Shown here: positions 26,086 through 34,707 of the stretch, piece by piece | Position numbering within the stretch: position 1 is the stretch's first letter | Layout: every line of letters begins with the position of its first letter | Assembly: GCA_003258735.1 (NCBI GenBank) | Contig: QHME01000002.1 | Location: forward strand, 62,001 to 126,000 | Direction: 5' to 3' | From: Candidatus Melainabacteria bacterium | Lineage (GTDB): Bacteria > Cyanobacteriota > Vampirovibrionia > Gastranaerophilales > Gastranaerophilaceae | DNA: 64,000 nucleotides | Translations under genes and position numbers: made by a program | Notes under the pieces: generated by a model | The model's database searches: none | The model's input: the letters and a program-made list of their open reading frames with translations, nothing else | What the model was told of the DNA's origin: nothing

Positions 26086-26343
26086 ATTGAACAGTAAAAG
26101 ATAGTTACGCATGTTTTGTAGAAAGGATTCAATAGCAGATGCTATACAAGACACCAAGAGGCAAACCTGTTTGATAGCAGCTTAACATTTCTTAATTAGC
26201 TGAAAGTCAATTATATATAGCTAATAGATAAAAAATATATACTAAATAGATATTTTTTGTAAATTTTCAGCAAGAAAAAACGTTTATTTATACATAGTGA
26301 AAAATAATACAAGTTTTCTATAAGAAAAGAAAGGATGAAGAAA

Positions 26344-28491
26344 ATGAGTGTGCAAGGACTAACAATTCAAAAATGCCGAGACATGTTGAAAACATTAGAA
26401 TCTAAAAACGATACAGCGAGTGTTGAATTAAAAAAAGCGTTGAACCAAAAAATAGGTGAACTTTTGCAAGGTGCTAAAGATGAAGATGGCAAATTGCCAA
26501 ACTCAAATTTGTATATTCATCAAGGCACTGAAAAAGATGGCTCAATTTTTACTTCTGTAAAAGCTAAAAACGATGTCCCAACAAAAGATGATGTAAAAAC
26601 AATGGGAGAATATCGTAACAAAGATAATGTCAAAGATACATTTGGTGAAAACGAAGAAACTGGCAAAGCAAGAACTAAAGCAGAAGTTAAACAAGATAAA
26701 GCTGAAATGAAAGCAGCTAAAAAGAGAGTAAAACAAGCTGAAAAAGACTTGAGAAAGTGCAAGTTTGATCCTAACCATAAAGAAGAATTCAACAAAGTTA
26801 AACAGGAAAAATTTGACGCTCTAAGTAAGGCAAAGGAAGATTTAGCTAAAAAACAAAATGACTATGCTCAATCAAAAGCTGAATATTCTGCAGTTAGCGG
26901 AAGAGCTAATAGAGGTATCAGAAAAGCTGCAAAACACAATGAAAAACACTATGATGATGTTTCTGAAAAGAGTGAAGCTACTGTATATTTGTCCAAAGAG
27001 GAAGCTAAAGCTGCTCCAAAAGGTCAAAAGACGATTGTCTTAAATGAAGGTAATCTTAACACATTAGCATCAATGCATCAATATGCAAAAGACCAAATTG
27101 AAAAAGCCGAACAATCAGGCAGTTCTCAAAAATTAGCAACTGCTAAAGAAAATTATGGTGAATGGTTGGATATTTTTGGTAAAACCGAAGATGGCAAGAC
27201 TGATTACTCAAAAGTAGATACTAAAGCTGCTCAAAAAGCTTTGATGCACATAACAGGTGATGATGCAAACGGCAACCTTGATGAGGTTCAAGTTGCAGCT
27301 AATATGTTGGGTGTATCAAAAGGCGAAGTTAAAAATACATTGAAAGCTTTTGGTTTTGGTACCGAAAGTGCATTGAACGCAAAACTTAAAGCCGGTGGTA
27401 TTACTGCTGCTGCTACAGCTTTGGGTTCAGTACTTGGTAAAACTCACAGTCACAAAGAAGCAAGCGCATCAGCTACTGCTCAAGGTGAAACTGTTCAAGG
27501 TGAAGTTAAATGGCTTGCATCTAACGGTGAAGAGTTTAGAAAATACTATGAAGCAAAAGGTGGCGATGCTGCAGTTAGCGTAGTTGCTGAAGCTTGTGCA
27601 AAAATTCCTGTTATCGGTAAGTTAGCGGCTCCGGCACTAGCTGGTGTTACAGCATTCTTGTTGACTAAGGGTCAAACAGAAGATGCATTTAATGGTGCCA
27701 CAGTCGAAACTGCATTGAATGACTTGAAAGTTATCAAAGGCAAAGACAATCAAGCTATTGTTAATAAAATCCAACAAATGAGTATAACAGGTGACAAGGG
27801 TCTTGATGATGGTATCAAAGCTGCTGTAATTAAAGCGTCAATTGGTGAAAATACAACAAAAGCTAACACAGAAGAGTTGTTGGCAGCCTTCAATAACCTA
27901 GAAAAAACTAAAGATGCTATTGGTAAAATTCAAGAACAACAACCGGTAGACCCACCAACTCCACCAACCCCACCGGAAGAACCGGAAAAACCAAATCTTG
28001 GTATCGAAGATGAAAAACATACAGAACATATTCGTACAGAATTGCCTAGAATGCCACTAAGAGAAGGAACTTGGTACACCTCTCACGGTTATGTATCAGA
28101 CGATGGCAAAACTCCAAGCGAGGCAGACCGTAGAAAAATCCAAAAAGAATTAGGCAAAGAAGACAATCGAATTGCTTATGTGGATACTAACGGTGATGGT
28201 AAAGCAAACTCAAGAGACAAAAAGGTATCATTACCGACAGAACTCGAAATTGATGGCAAGAAATACAAACTTGCAGACAACGCTAGAGCTAGAATCATGA
28301 AGTTACCGGCAAGAGCAGGCGGACGTAACGGTCGATACGGTACAAATGTTGAGTATGATAGAATAACACACAAATATTATGTAACCAATAATGGAAAACG
28401 TATTACTGGTGGTTTCTCAACCAGAGAGGCTGCTGAGGCTAAAAAAGCAGAGTTTGAAAAGAACCCTGATACAATTCCAAAAGACAAATAA
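26344..28491 (+). CDS. Large unknown protein with coiled coil, hydrophobic hairpin and Pro-rich linker, 715 aa
   Basis: No family recognised. In order: a helical start (MSVQGLTIQKCRDMLKTLES); a highly charged coiled-coil-like region (about 105-200); an EF-hand-like loop DDANGNLDE (about 306-314); two Ala/Gly-rich hydrophobic stretches (about 350-366 and 408-441, KIPVIGKLAAPALAGVTAFL); a Pro-rich linker (533-549); and a C-terminal domain with a calcium-loop-like DTNGDGKANSRD (614-625) and GGFSTREAAEAKKAEFEKN near the end. There is no signal peptide. Such a layout occurs in effectors or surface proteins exported by dedicated machines, but that is inference. The start at 26344 is favoured because AAAGGA overlaps the ATG at 26335. 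A sigma-28-like motif lies upstream and a terminator follows. Confidence 0.75.
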   Translation: MSVQGLTIQKCRDMLKTLESKNDTASVELKKALNQKIGELLQGAKDEDGKLPNSNLYIHQGTEKDGSIFTSVKAKNDVPTKDDVKTMGEYRNKDNVKDTFGENEETGKARTKAEVKQDKAEMKAAKKRVKQAEKDLRKCKFDPNHKEEFNKVKQEKFDALSKAKEDLAKKQNDYAQSKAEYSAVSGRANRGIRKAAKHNEKHYDDVSEKSEATVYLSKEEAKAAPKGQKTIVLNEGNLNTLASMHQYAKDQIEKAEQSGSSQKLATAKENYGEWLDIFGKTEDGKTDYSKVDTKAAQKALMHITGDDANGNLDEVQVAANMLGVSKGEVKNTLKAFGFGTESALNAKLKAGGITAAATALGSVLGKTHSHKEASASATAQGETVQGEVKWLASNGEEFRKYYEAKGGDAAVSVVAEACAKIPVIGKLAAPALAGVTAFLLTKGQTEDAFNGATVETALNDLKVIKGKDNQAIVNKIQQMSITGDKGLDDGIKAAVIKASIGENTTKANTEELLAAFNNLEKTKDAIGKIQEQQPVDPPTPPTPPEEPEKPNLGIEDEKHTEHIRTELPRMPLREGTWYTSHGYVSDDGKTPSEADRRKIQKELGKEDNRIAYVDTNGDGKANSRDKKVSLPTELEIDGKKYKLADNARARIMKLPARAGGRNGRYGTNVEYDRITHKYYVTNNGKRITGGFSTREAAEAKKAEFEKNPDTIPKDK

Positions 28492-28506
28492 TATGTTATT
28501 AATGAC

Positions 28507-28532
28507 GGAGGCGGACCATACGGTTCGCCTCC
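28507..28532 (+). terminator. Terminator after the 715-aa gene
   Basis: GGAGGCGGACC pairs with GGTTCGCCTCC across an ATAC loop, followed by ACTGTTTTGTTTT. It is 15 bases past the stop. Confidence 0.85.
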
Positions 28533-28645
28533 ACTGTTTTGTTTTAATATCCAAACCACCATTAGTCCAGCATTTCTGACAGTAATAAGTGAATTTTGAT
28601 ATTACACAACCTTTTGTGGTAAGATTTTGGTGGAGGAAGTTTGAA

Positions 28646-29626
28646 ATGAAAGCTGCTGAAATCGAAAATAATATTTTGGTCGTAAAAGATAGAGAAGATG
28701 AAACTCTTGATGGTCGCAAAGGTGCAATAGTAAAAGTTCTTGGCTGTGGACTTTGCGGCTCTGACATTGTTAAATTAAGACAACATCTTGTAAAAAACGG
28801 AACTGTTTTAGGGCACGAAATCGTTGCTCAAATAATCGATATTGACTCAGAAACAAATTTTAAAAAAGATGATATTATTGTAACCTCGCACCATATACCT
28901 TGTGGAAAATGTGAGTATTGCAAAAACGGAAATGTTTCAATGTGCCGTCATTTCAAAGAAACAAACATTCGTCCTGGAGGATTTAGCGAACGCGTTTTTG
29001 TATCAGATGAACATTTGAAAAATGTTGCATATTTAAAACCTGAAAATCTCACTTGCGAAGAGGCTTCATTTTACGAACCTTTAGGCTGCTGTATTCGTGC
29101 AATAAAACGCGCAAAACTTGCTCAAAATTCATCTGTTTTGGTTATCGGATTAGGTTCAATAGGAATATTGATGGCGCAAGCCCTAAAGGCTTTTGGGATG
29201 AACGTAATCGGCTGTGATTTAATTTCTTCACGAATCGAGTTATTAAAAAATCTTGGAATTGAGGCTTTTAACGTGCTTGAAATGTGTGAAAGTATCAAAG
29301 TTGATTGTGTTTTTATGACATCAGGCTCTGACAAGGCTATTGATACCGCTTTAAAATATGTTCGCGATGGAGGCAAAATCTTGGTATTTTCAAGCACTCC
29401 ACAAAATTTAGGTTATGCGAACAATGAAATTTATTATAGAGAATTGACAGTTCTAGGCAGTTATTCTCCATCTCCTGCAGATTTGAAGGATTCTTTAGAA
29501 TTGTTAAAAGACAAAAAAGTCAAAGTAAAAGGACTTTCAACAGATTATCCGCTTGAAAAAGTTCAAAAAGCAATTAACGACACAATTGAAAACAAAATTT
29601 TGAAAGCATATATCAAAATAAATTAA
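28646..29626 (+). CDS. Zinc-dependent alcohol/polyol dehydrogenase, copy 1
   Basis: Medium-chain dehydrogenase/reductase of 326 residues. Catalytic-zinc ligands appear in CGLCGSD (about 33-39) and GHE (about 57-59). The structural-zinc lobe is CGKCEYCKNGNVSMC. VLVIGLGSIGILMAQA is the NAD(P)-binding motif. The start at 28646 has GGTGGAGG 9 bases upstream and is preferred to 28589. A second family member follows after 12 bases; the pair probably forms one operon. The substrate cannot be read from sequence; sorbitol, threonine and small alcohols are family options. Confidence 0.88.
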   Translation: MKAAEIENNILVVKDREDETLDGRKGAIVKVLGCGLCGSDIVKLRQHLVKNGTVLGHEIVAQIIDIDSETNFKKDDIIVTSHHIPCGKCEYCKNGNVSMCRHFKETNIRPGGFSERVFVSDEHLKNVAYLKPENLTCEEASFYEPLGCCIRAIKRAKLAQNSSVLVIGLGSIGILMAQALKAFGMNVIGCDLISSRIELLKNLGIEAFNVLEMCESIKVDCVFMTSGSDKAIDTALKYVRDGGKILVFSSTPQNLGYANNEIYYRELTVLGSYSPSPADLKDSLELLKDKKVKVKGLSTDYPLEKVQKAINDTIENKILKAYIKIN

Positions 29627-29638
29627 TAAGGGTTTAAA

Positions 29639-30676
29639 ATGAAAGCAATACAGTATTACGGACCAAAAGATATCAGATTTGAAAATGTGATGGTAAAACC
29701 ACCGGAAGAAGGTGAAGTTGTTGTAAAAGTCATGGCAGCATTGACTTGCGGTACAGATGTCAAAACCTTTAGACGTGGCCATCCTGTTTTGATTAAAGAA
29801 ATTCCTTCAGGTTTTGGACACGAATTTTCAGGAATTATTGACAGAGTAGGTCGTAATGTTGAAGGTTTCAAGGTTGGCGACCGCGTTGTTGCAGCAAACT
29901 CTGCACCTTGCGGAGAGTGTTTTTATTGCAAAAAAGAAGAGTATAATCTTTGCGAAAATTTGAACTTACTAAACGGAGCTTACGCACAATATATAACGGT
30001 TCCAGCAAGAATCGTAAAGAAAAATATGCTTATTCTTCCACATGATTTGAGCTTTGAACGCGCAGCATTTTGTGAACCATTAGCAAATGTTGTACATGGA
30101 GCGGAGCGTACTGGAATTAAAGAAGGCGACAGTGTAGGAATTATTGGTATCGGACCGATTGGCTTGATGTTTGCACGTATTGCAAAACTTATGGGTGCAA
30201 GAGTAATTGTTGGCGGACGTAATCCGATGAAGCTCAAGGCTGCAGAGGATTTTGCACATGCAGATGAAATTATTGATTTGAAAAAATACCCAAATCCTGT
30301 GAAGATTTTCAAGGAATTTTCAGCAGAAAACAAAGGACTTGACGTTGCTGTGGAATGTGTAGGATTACCTGAAATTTGGGAACAAATTTTCGATTGCGTA
30401 CGTCCTGGGGGTACGGTTCACTTTTTTGGAGGCTGCAAATCAGGCTCAAAGGTTACTTTTGACACAACAAAAATGCACTATGGCGACATCAAAATGATGA
30501 GTGTTTTTCACCATACTCCAAAATATTTTAGACAAGCATTGAAATACATTGAATCAGGTGATATTGAGGTCGAAAAACTTATTACTGATACCTTACCGCT
30601 TGAAAAAGTTGAATATGCGATGGAACAGCACATTGCCGGCAAAGCCATCAAATTTTTAATCAACCCTTGGGCATAA
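29639..30676 (+). CDS. Zinc-dependent alcohol/polyol dehydrogenase, copy 2
   Basis: A second medium-chain dehydrogenase (345 residues) with CGTDVKTF (37-44), GHEFSG (about 61-66), the structural lobe CGECFYCKKEEYNLC (about 91-105), ECVG and nucleotide motif VGIIGIGPIGLMFAR (about 168-182). It resembles sorbitol/threonine dehydrogenase-type enzymes. Divergence from the first copy is large, so the two probably act on different substrates or in sequence. Its 3' end is followed directly by a bioB remnant. Confidence 0.88.
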   Translation: MKAIQYYGPKDIRFENVMVKPPEEGEVVVKVMAALTCGTDVKTFRRGHPVLIKEIPSGFGHEFSGIIDRVGRNVEGFKVGDRVVAANSAPCGECFYCKKEEYNLCENLNLLNGAYAQYITVPARIVKKNMLILPHDLSFERAAFCEPLANVVHGAERTGIKEGDSVGIIGIGPIGLMFARIAKLMGARVIVGGRNPMKLKAAEDFAHADEIIDLKKYPNPVKIFKEFSAENKGLDVAVECVGLPEIWEQIFDCVRPGGTVHFFGGCKSGSKVTFDTTKMHYGDIKMMSVFHHTPKYFRQALKYIESGDIEVEKLITDTLPLEKVEYAMEQHIAGKAIKFLINPWA

Positions 30677-30689
30677 AATATTTGTACAA

Positions 30690-30812
30690 CTCACAATTTC
30701 AAAGACCGCGGGAATAAATTCGGTTCTTGTCGGAAATTACTTGACTACAACAGGCTCAAATTCTGAAGATGACAAGGAAATGTTGAAGGAACTTGATATG
30801 GTCATGGTATAA
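30690..30812 (+). pseudogene. bioB: 3' remnant of a biotin synthase-like gene
   Basis: One frame reads TISKTAGINSVLVGNYLTTT then GSNSEDDKEMLKELDM and stops at 30812. NS-x-x-VGNYLTT-x-G followed by an EED-x-x-ML-x-x-L tail is the C-terminal signature of BioB (BATS domain). Nothing upstream in this frame extends the protein: it runs into the dehydrogenase gene. So only about 40 codons of the 320 survive, lying 33 bases before hydE, a structural relative of bioB. Confidence 0.72.
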
Positions 30813-30845
30813 TTTTTGTGTCAAAAAGCTTATATATGGTGCAAA

Positions 30846-31844
30846 ATGGAAAACTTATCAAGAAACGAAATTATAGACATATTAAAAGACGACAGCCAAA
30901 ATGATTGGCTGTTTTCTCTTGCGGATAAAACTAGACACGAATACGTTGGCGATGCGGTACATTTGCGCGGATTGATTGAGTTTTCAAATATTTGTAAAAG
31001 GACTTGCAAATACTGCGGTTTGCGCTGTGAGAATAAGGATTTGGACAGATATAGAATTGAGCCAGATGATATTGTTCTTTATGCACAAAAAGCGGTAGAA
31101 ATGGGCTATAGGACTGTCGTTCTGCAATCAGGGGAAGACAAATTTTATACAAAAGACATTCTTTGTGATGTAATAAAAAGAATCAAAAACCTAGATGTTG
31201 CATTGACTTTGAGTATCGGAGAACGCAGTTTTGACGAATACAAAGCATTTAAAGATGCAGGTGCTGACAGGTATTTGATTAGGATAGAAACATCTGATAG
31301 GGATTTGTATAAACAAATGCATCCGAATATGGATTTTGATAATCGCGTAAGATGCCTTAAAGACTTGAAAAAACTTGGATATGAAGTCGGTAGTGGATGT
31401 TTGGTCGGATTACCAAACCAAACAGTTGAATCTTTAGCTGATGATATTTTGTTTTTTAAAGAAATTGGTGCGGATATGATTGGAATTGGCCCATTTATCG
31501 CACATCCGCATACTCCGCTAAAGAATGCTAAAAACGGCGATTTTACTTTGGCGTTGAAAGTTATGGCTTTGACAAGATTGGTTTTAAAAGATATCAATAT
31601 TCCAGCAACAACGGCAATGGAAACACTTAACCCCAAAGGGCGAATTATCGCACTGCAAAGCGGAGCAAATGTTGTTATGCCAAATGTTACGACGACAGAA
31701 TTCCGCGCGAAATACGAAATTTATCCGGGGAAGATTTGCATAAACGAGAATCCGACCCAATGCAGAGGGTGTATCGAGGGGAAAATTAAATCAATCGGTA
31801 GAACCATCGCCACCGATAAAGGTTTCCATAGGAGATTGGTGTAA
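30846..31844 (+). CDS. hydE: [FeFe]-hydrogenase maturase HydE
   Basis: HydE is a radical SAM enzyme that helps build the diiron subcluster of [FeFe]-hydrogenase. FSNICKRTCKYCGLRCEN (about 48-65) holds the CX3CX2C motif, followed by DRYRIEPDDI and VLQSGED. LIRIETSDRDLYKQMHPN and the C-terminal NVMP-like block VVMPNVTTTEFRAKYEIYPG then CRGC fit HydE rather than BioB. At 332 residues the length is normal. HydF, HydG and hydrogenase genes are absent from the window. A GTG at 30816 would give a longer form; ATG at 30846 aligns better with the family. Presence implies hydrogen metabolism. Confidence 0.9.
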   Translation: MENLSRNEIIDILKDDSQNDWLFSLADKTRHEYVGDAVHLRGLIEFSNICKRTCKYCGLRCENKDLDRYRIEPDDIVLYAQKAVEMGYRTVVLQSGEDKFYTKDILCDVIKRIKNLDVALTLSIGERSFDEYKAFKDAGADRYLIRIETSDRDLYKQMHPNMDFDNRVRCLKDLKKLGYEVGSGCLVGLPNQTVESLADDILFFKEIGADMIGIGPFIAHPHTPLKNAKNGDFTLALKVMALTRLVLKDINIPATTAMETLNPKGRIIALQSGANVVMPNVTTTEFRAKYEIYPGKICINENPTQCRGCIEGKIKSIGRTIATDKGFHRRLV

Positions 31845-31860
31845 AGAAATTAATTATTGG

Positions 31861-31962
31861 CAGTTCGGACGGCTCAACGCAGTCCTCACTGGGACGTGCT
31901 GGGTTCACTCCGTTCACACGGCGCACTTACCAAAATCCGCAGTTCGGAATGACGTAAATCTG
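31861..31962. repeat. Dispersed intergenic repeat
   Basis: A GC-richer block bounded by two direct copies of CAGTTCGGA (31861-31869 and 31940-31948) with GGTTCACTCCGTTCACACGG between. It sits between the convergent hydE and TrmB-type genes and has no reading frame of its own. Confidence 0.55.
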
Positions 31963-31967
31963 TATTT

Positions 31968-32768
31968 TTAATGGATATTGTATCCTGATTTTTTATCAAG
32001 GATTTTTTCTTTAAGCTTTTTAAACCCTGTGCCGTAGAAGTAGCGCAATTGCTCAGGAAATCTCTCATAAACATCTAATAAATACATATCATGGACAATA
32101 AATTCTTTTATCAAAAATGCGATATCTTCATTTTGAGTCCAAACAACTTTGGACTCAATGCGCCCAAAGATAGATTCTTTGTTGTCGGCTAAAACATAAA
32201 CCATTCTACTGCCGGTATAGCGTTCAATTTCTTTTGCTCCTTCGTGCCTGTATACAAGCCCATAAATGGATTTAAAGTTATCATAACCGACTATTTTAAT
32301 GTCTATTCCTCTATCGTAAGCATCAGAGATTACACTTTCTAAAAGTTTGTAATCATTAGCCCAAAGCTCCATATAAAGGGTTTCTTTTGTATTTTTTATA
32401 ACTTCTTTAATCTTGTCTAAAATCGTTTCAGCACCATTTATTGAGTGGATTGGTTCGTTGTAATCTTCTTTCACATTAGGCAACTTTTTTTCTAAAAAGT
32501 CAATTGACGAATTGACACGACGTTTGAACCTTTGAGTAAGTTCGCGCGGAGAAATCGGACTATACCTTTGGGGTTTTTCTTTTGTTGAATACACAATGCT
32601 TTCAGATTCAAGTGATTTTAGAGCATCATAGGCACGTGATTGCGGAATATCTGCATTTTGAGATACCTCATAGCCTGTTGACGGATATTTTTTGAGTAAT
32701 GCTATATAAACCTTAGCCTCGTATGAATTAAACCCAAACTCTTTCAATTTTTCAACAATCGTGTCCAT
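31968..32768 (-). CDS. TrmB-family transcriptional regulator
   Basis: A 266-residue regulator: an N-terminal winged helix (1-75) with LKEFGFNSYEAKVYIALLKK and SRAYDALKSLESESIV typical of TrmB, then a short coiled coil (75-105), then a phospholipase-D-like effector domain (about 115-255). In archaea and some bacteria TrmB proteins bind sugars and control sugar transport or glycolysis. It is convergent with hydE; the target genes are not evident. An operator could lie in the 403-base gap upstream. Confidence 0.83.
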   Translation of the reverse strand: MDTIVEKLKEFGFNSYEAKVYIALLKKYPSTGYEVSQNADIPQSRAYDALKSLESESIVYSTKEKPQRYSPISPRELTQRFKRRVNSSIDFLEKKLPNVKEDYNEPIHSINGAETILDKIKEVIKNTKETLYMELWANDYKLLESVISDAYDRGIDIKIVGYDNFKSIYGLVYRHEGAKEIERYTGSRMVYVLADNKESIFGRIESKVVWTQNEDIAFLIKEFIVHDMYLLDVYERFPEQLRYFYGTGFKKLKEKILDKKSGYNIH

Positions 32769-32935
32769 AGCGTGATTTTAGCACAATGCGCAGAGTAAGT
32801 CTAGGTATTGAGGTACTAGTTTCTAGTTATAGGAAAAGATGCATCGAAGGTGAATCCAATGCATCATTAATGTAAAGCGTATCAATTGATTCGGTATCAA
32901 TTGACATTTAAGTCTTTTGTTTAAAAATCGTCATT

Positions 32936-33115
32936 CTGAATAGACTAGAATCTGAGTCGAGATGAAATCGAAACATCTTTTAAAAGATTTCTGTCACCCT
33001 GAATTGACTAGAATCTGAGTTGAGATGAAATCGAAACGTAATATTCTGTTCCTACTCGGTATTTCAGGGTCTCATATTGTACATCGTAGTCGAATGACAA
33101 TAGCAGTGATACCTT
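32936..33115. repeat. Tandem 39-bp repeats and related module
   Basis: Two 39-base copies (32936-32974 and 32999-33037) share GACTAGAATCTGAGT, GAGATGAAATCGAAAC and differ at two sites. They continue into TAATATTCTGTTCCTACT and ATTTCAGGGTCTC. A diverged copy of this whole module lies at 40195. They fill most of the gap between the TrmB-type gene and the pilin gene; the rest (32769-32935) shows nothing definite. Confidence 0.75.
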
Positions 33116-33122
33116 TTTTGAA

Positions 33123-33152
33123 CAAAACCCTTCTTGTTAGAGAAGGGTTTTG
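33123..33152 (-). terminator. Terminator after pilin-like gene
   Basis: A perfect 12-bp stem (CAAAACCCTTCT and complement) around a 6-base loop, 20 bases past the stop of the pilin-like gene. Confidence 0.85.
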
Positions 33153-33171
33153 CTAAAAGTCGATTTATTCA

Positions 33172-33999
33172 CTATTTAGAAGTTGTCAAAATGTATTTTG
33201 CAGCATCTGATGCAGGTTCTACTGTCGCATCGTGGAATACGATTGGGAATACATCTGTCATGTGAGCTGCGTCGTTTTTAACTGTACAAGGTTTATCAAC
33301 ATTCAGAGAAGCACTTCCTGCTGCAGTTGCACCTGAACCTTTATCGGAACATGTAACTTCTTTGTTAGGTAAAGTTGCACCGTTTACGTCAATAAATCCC
33401 ATACAGTTACCTAAAGCACCACCTTTTTTTGCCGCATCATCTTTACCGGCTGGATCTGCTTTTGCTAAAACTTTTGCAGTAAGTTGTGTACCTATTGGTA
33501 ATTCGCAAGCTTGTGCATTAGGGTCAAATGCAATAATTGAACCGTCTGCCAAAGCATAAGCTAAATAGTCTGTATAAGCGTCCTTAATAACACCTTTTCC
33601 TTTATTTACAATGGAATATGCTAGAGAAGAACCATTGTTATTACGTTTTATCGTTGATACTTTACCTAAGTAAGTTTGACCTGTCAATGTACCATTCAAG
33701 ATTGCACACATAGACATTACTGAATCTGGATGTTGTTCTGCTGGAGCTACCGCAGTTTTACCATCAGCACCTGTAGCAGCCGCACAAGTTGATGAAGTCC
33801 CTGCATAGTCAAAGTCATATTGTGCTTGAGACATCAAACCAGCTTGGTTCAATGTTGAAATTGATTTTTTAAATTGTGAACGGAATTTTGCACCATTAGT
33901 GTTTGCAATCAATGTAGGAATAGTCATAGCTGCAACTACACCAATGATACCCAAAGTAATCAATACTTCTGCCAAAGTAAAACCGAATCTTTTTGTCAT
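33172..33999 (-). CDS. Type IV pilin-like protein
   Basis: Prepilin leader MTKRFG is followed by FTLAEVLITLGIIGVVAAMT: Phe+1 and Glu+5 after the cleavage Gly are present, so a prepilin peptidase should cut and methylate it. The rest (about 245 residues) is exported, with several Cys (SSTCAAATG, MSMCAIL, QACELP, GNCMGF, EVTCSD and KPCTV) that may form disulfides, matching the CcdA-thioredoxin pair elsewhere in the window. It could be a major pilin or a pseudopilin. Start at 33999 has AAAGGATTACAAGATT before it. No assembly ATPase or secretin is nearby. It has a perfect sigma-70 promoter and its own terminator. Confidence 0.88.
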   Translation of the reverse strand: MTKRFGFTLAEVLITLGIIGVVAAMTIPTLIANTNGAKFRSQFKKSISTLNQAGLMSQAQYDFDYAGTSSTCAAATGADGKTAVAPAEQHPDSVMSMCAILNGTLTGQTYLGKVSTIKRNNNGSSLAYSIVNKGKGVIKDAYTDYLAYALADGSIIAFDPNAQACELPIGTQLTAKVLAKADPAGKDDAAKKGGALGNCMGFIDVNGATLPNKEVTCSDKGSGATAAGSASLNVDKPCTVKNDAAHMTDVFPIVFHDATVEPASDAAKYILTTSK

Positions 34000-34062
34000 A
34001 ATCTTGTAATCCTTTCTTTTTTCATAAAATATAACTTCCATCGTTTTACAGAAATCAGATTT

Positions 34063-34083
34063 ATTCTATTTATCGTATAGAAT
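34063..34083. promoter_or_regulatory. Inverted repeat in pilin leader
   Basis: ATTCTAT, 7 bases, ATAGAAT. It covers the expected transcription start region of the pilin-like gene and so could be an operator, perhaps for the XRE regulator encoded divergently at 34214. Confidence 0.45.
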
Positions 34084-34092
34084 TATATTATA

Positions 34093-34121
34093 ATTATATC
34101 TTACGAATAGATTTTTGTCAA
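34093..34121 (-). promoter_or_regulatory. Perfect consensus sigma-70 promoter of pilin-like gene
   Basis: TTGACA, exactly 17 bases, TATAAT on the minus strand. Start point would be near 34087, giving a leader of about 85 bases. Confidence 0.85.
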
Positions 34122-34213
34122 TCCACCACGTCCAATTATTCCAAAAATATACACGCTAGATGGTTATAAAATCTGTTTTTACAAGTAGATTGGTACTTGA
34201 AGGGAATTTTATA

Positions 34214-34519
34214 ATGACACTCAAGCAAGATTTAGGACAGAGAATACAGAAATTGCGCAAAGACCGAAAAATTACGCAAGAACAGCTTGCTGAGCTTGTT
34301 GGAATTGACCCTAAAAATATTAGCAGAATAGAAAACGGAAACAACTACCCCACTTCCGAAAATCTGACATCCATTGCCAAAGCCCTTCAAGTTGAGATTT
34401 ATGAATTGTTTGTGTTTAATGATATTCCGATAGAGAGGATGAAAGAGGAGATTATCAAGGCGCTTGAATGTGAGCGGACAATTTTGCACTTGTACAAGTG
34501 TTTGAAGTTTGAGAGGTAG
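34214..34519 (+). CDS. XRE-family helix-turn-helix regulator, 101 aa
   Basis: A compact Cro/CI-type regulator: LGQRIQKLRKDRKITQEQLA (about 7-26), GIDPKNISRIENGNNYPT and LTSIAKALQVEIYELF make the five-helix HTH_3 fold. The C-terminal 30 residues are helical and may dimerise. Start at 34214 is preceded by GAAGGGAATTTTATA. It is divergent from the pilin-like gene; the short shared region carries an inverted repeat, so autoregulation or control of the pilin gene is plausible. Confidence 0.85.
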   Translation: MTLKQDLGQRIQKLRKDRKITQEQLAELVGIDPKNISRIENGNNYPTSENLTSIAKALQVEIYELFVFNDIPIERMKEEIIKALECERTILHLYKCLKFER

Positions 34520-34537
34520 AGGGGTCGACCTACGTGT

Positions 34538-34621
34538 TTTATTAGAGACCCTGAAACTACGCAGTCGCATAAAACGTGACTCCACTTCGTTGCGCACTCT
34601 GCTCCTGTTGTTCAGGGTGAC
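34538..34621. repeat. Mosaic dispersed repeat, copy with 56-bp match at the window end
   Basis: 34557-34612 matches 63945-64000 over 56 bases with four differences (shared core CTACGCAGTCGCATAAAACG and CGCACTCTGCTCCTG). Its left part, TTATTAGAGACCCTGAAAC, is the reverse complement of the segment at about 51404-51422. Outer CCCTGAA and TTCAGGG form a long palindrome. Confidence 0.8.
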
Positions 34622-34671
34622 TAAAATCTTTAAAAAAGATAATATCGAACGGTCATTTGACTATTGTTAAA

Positions 34672-34701
34672 AATATGAGCCACTTTTCAGTGGCTCATAT
34701 T
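34672..34701 (-). terminator. Terminator after minE
   Basis: AATATGAGCCACT and its complement form a 13-bp stem with a 4-base loop, immediately after the minE stop on the minus strand. Confidence 0.8.
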
Positions 34702-34707
34702 AAAATA

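Noticed and set aside
30816..30845. GTG start giving a longer HydE
   Set aside because: The added ten residues do not resemble HydE and the ATG at 30846 gives a normal N-terminus.
31886..32074. 62-residue minus-strand frame in the hydE-trmB gap
   Set aside because: It lies mostly in the dispersed repeat and the shifted end of the TrmB-type gene.
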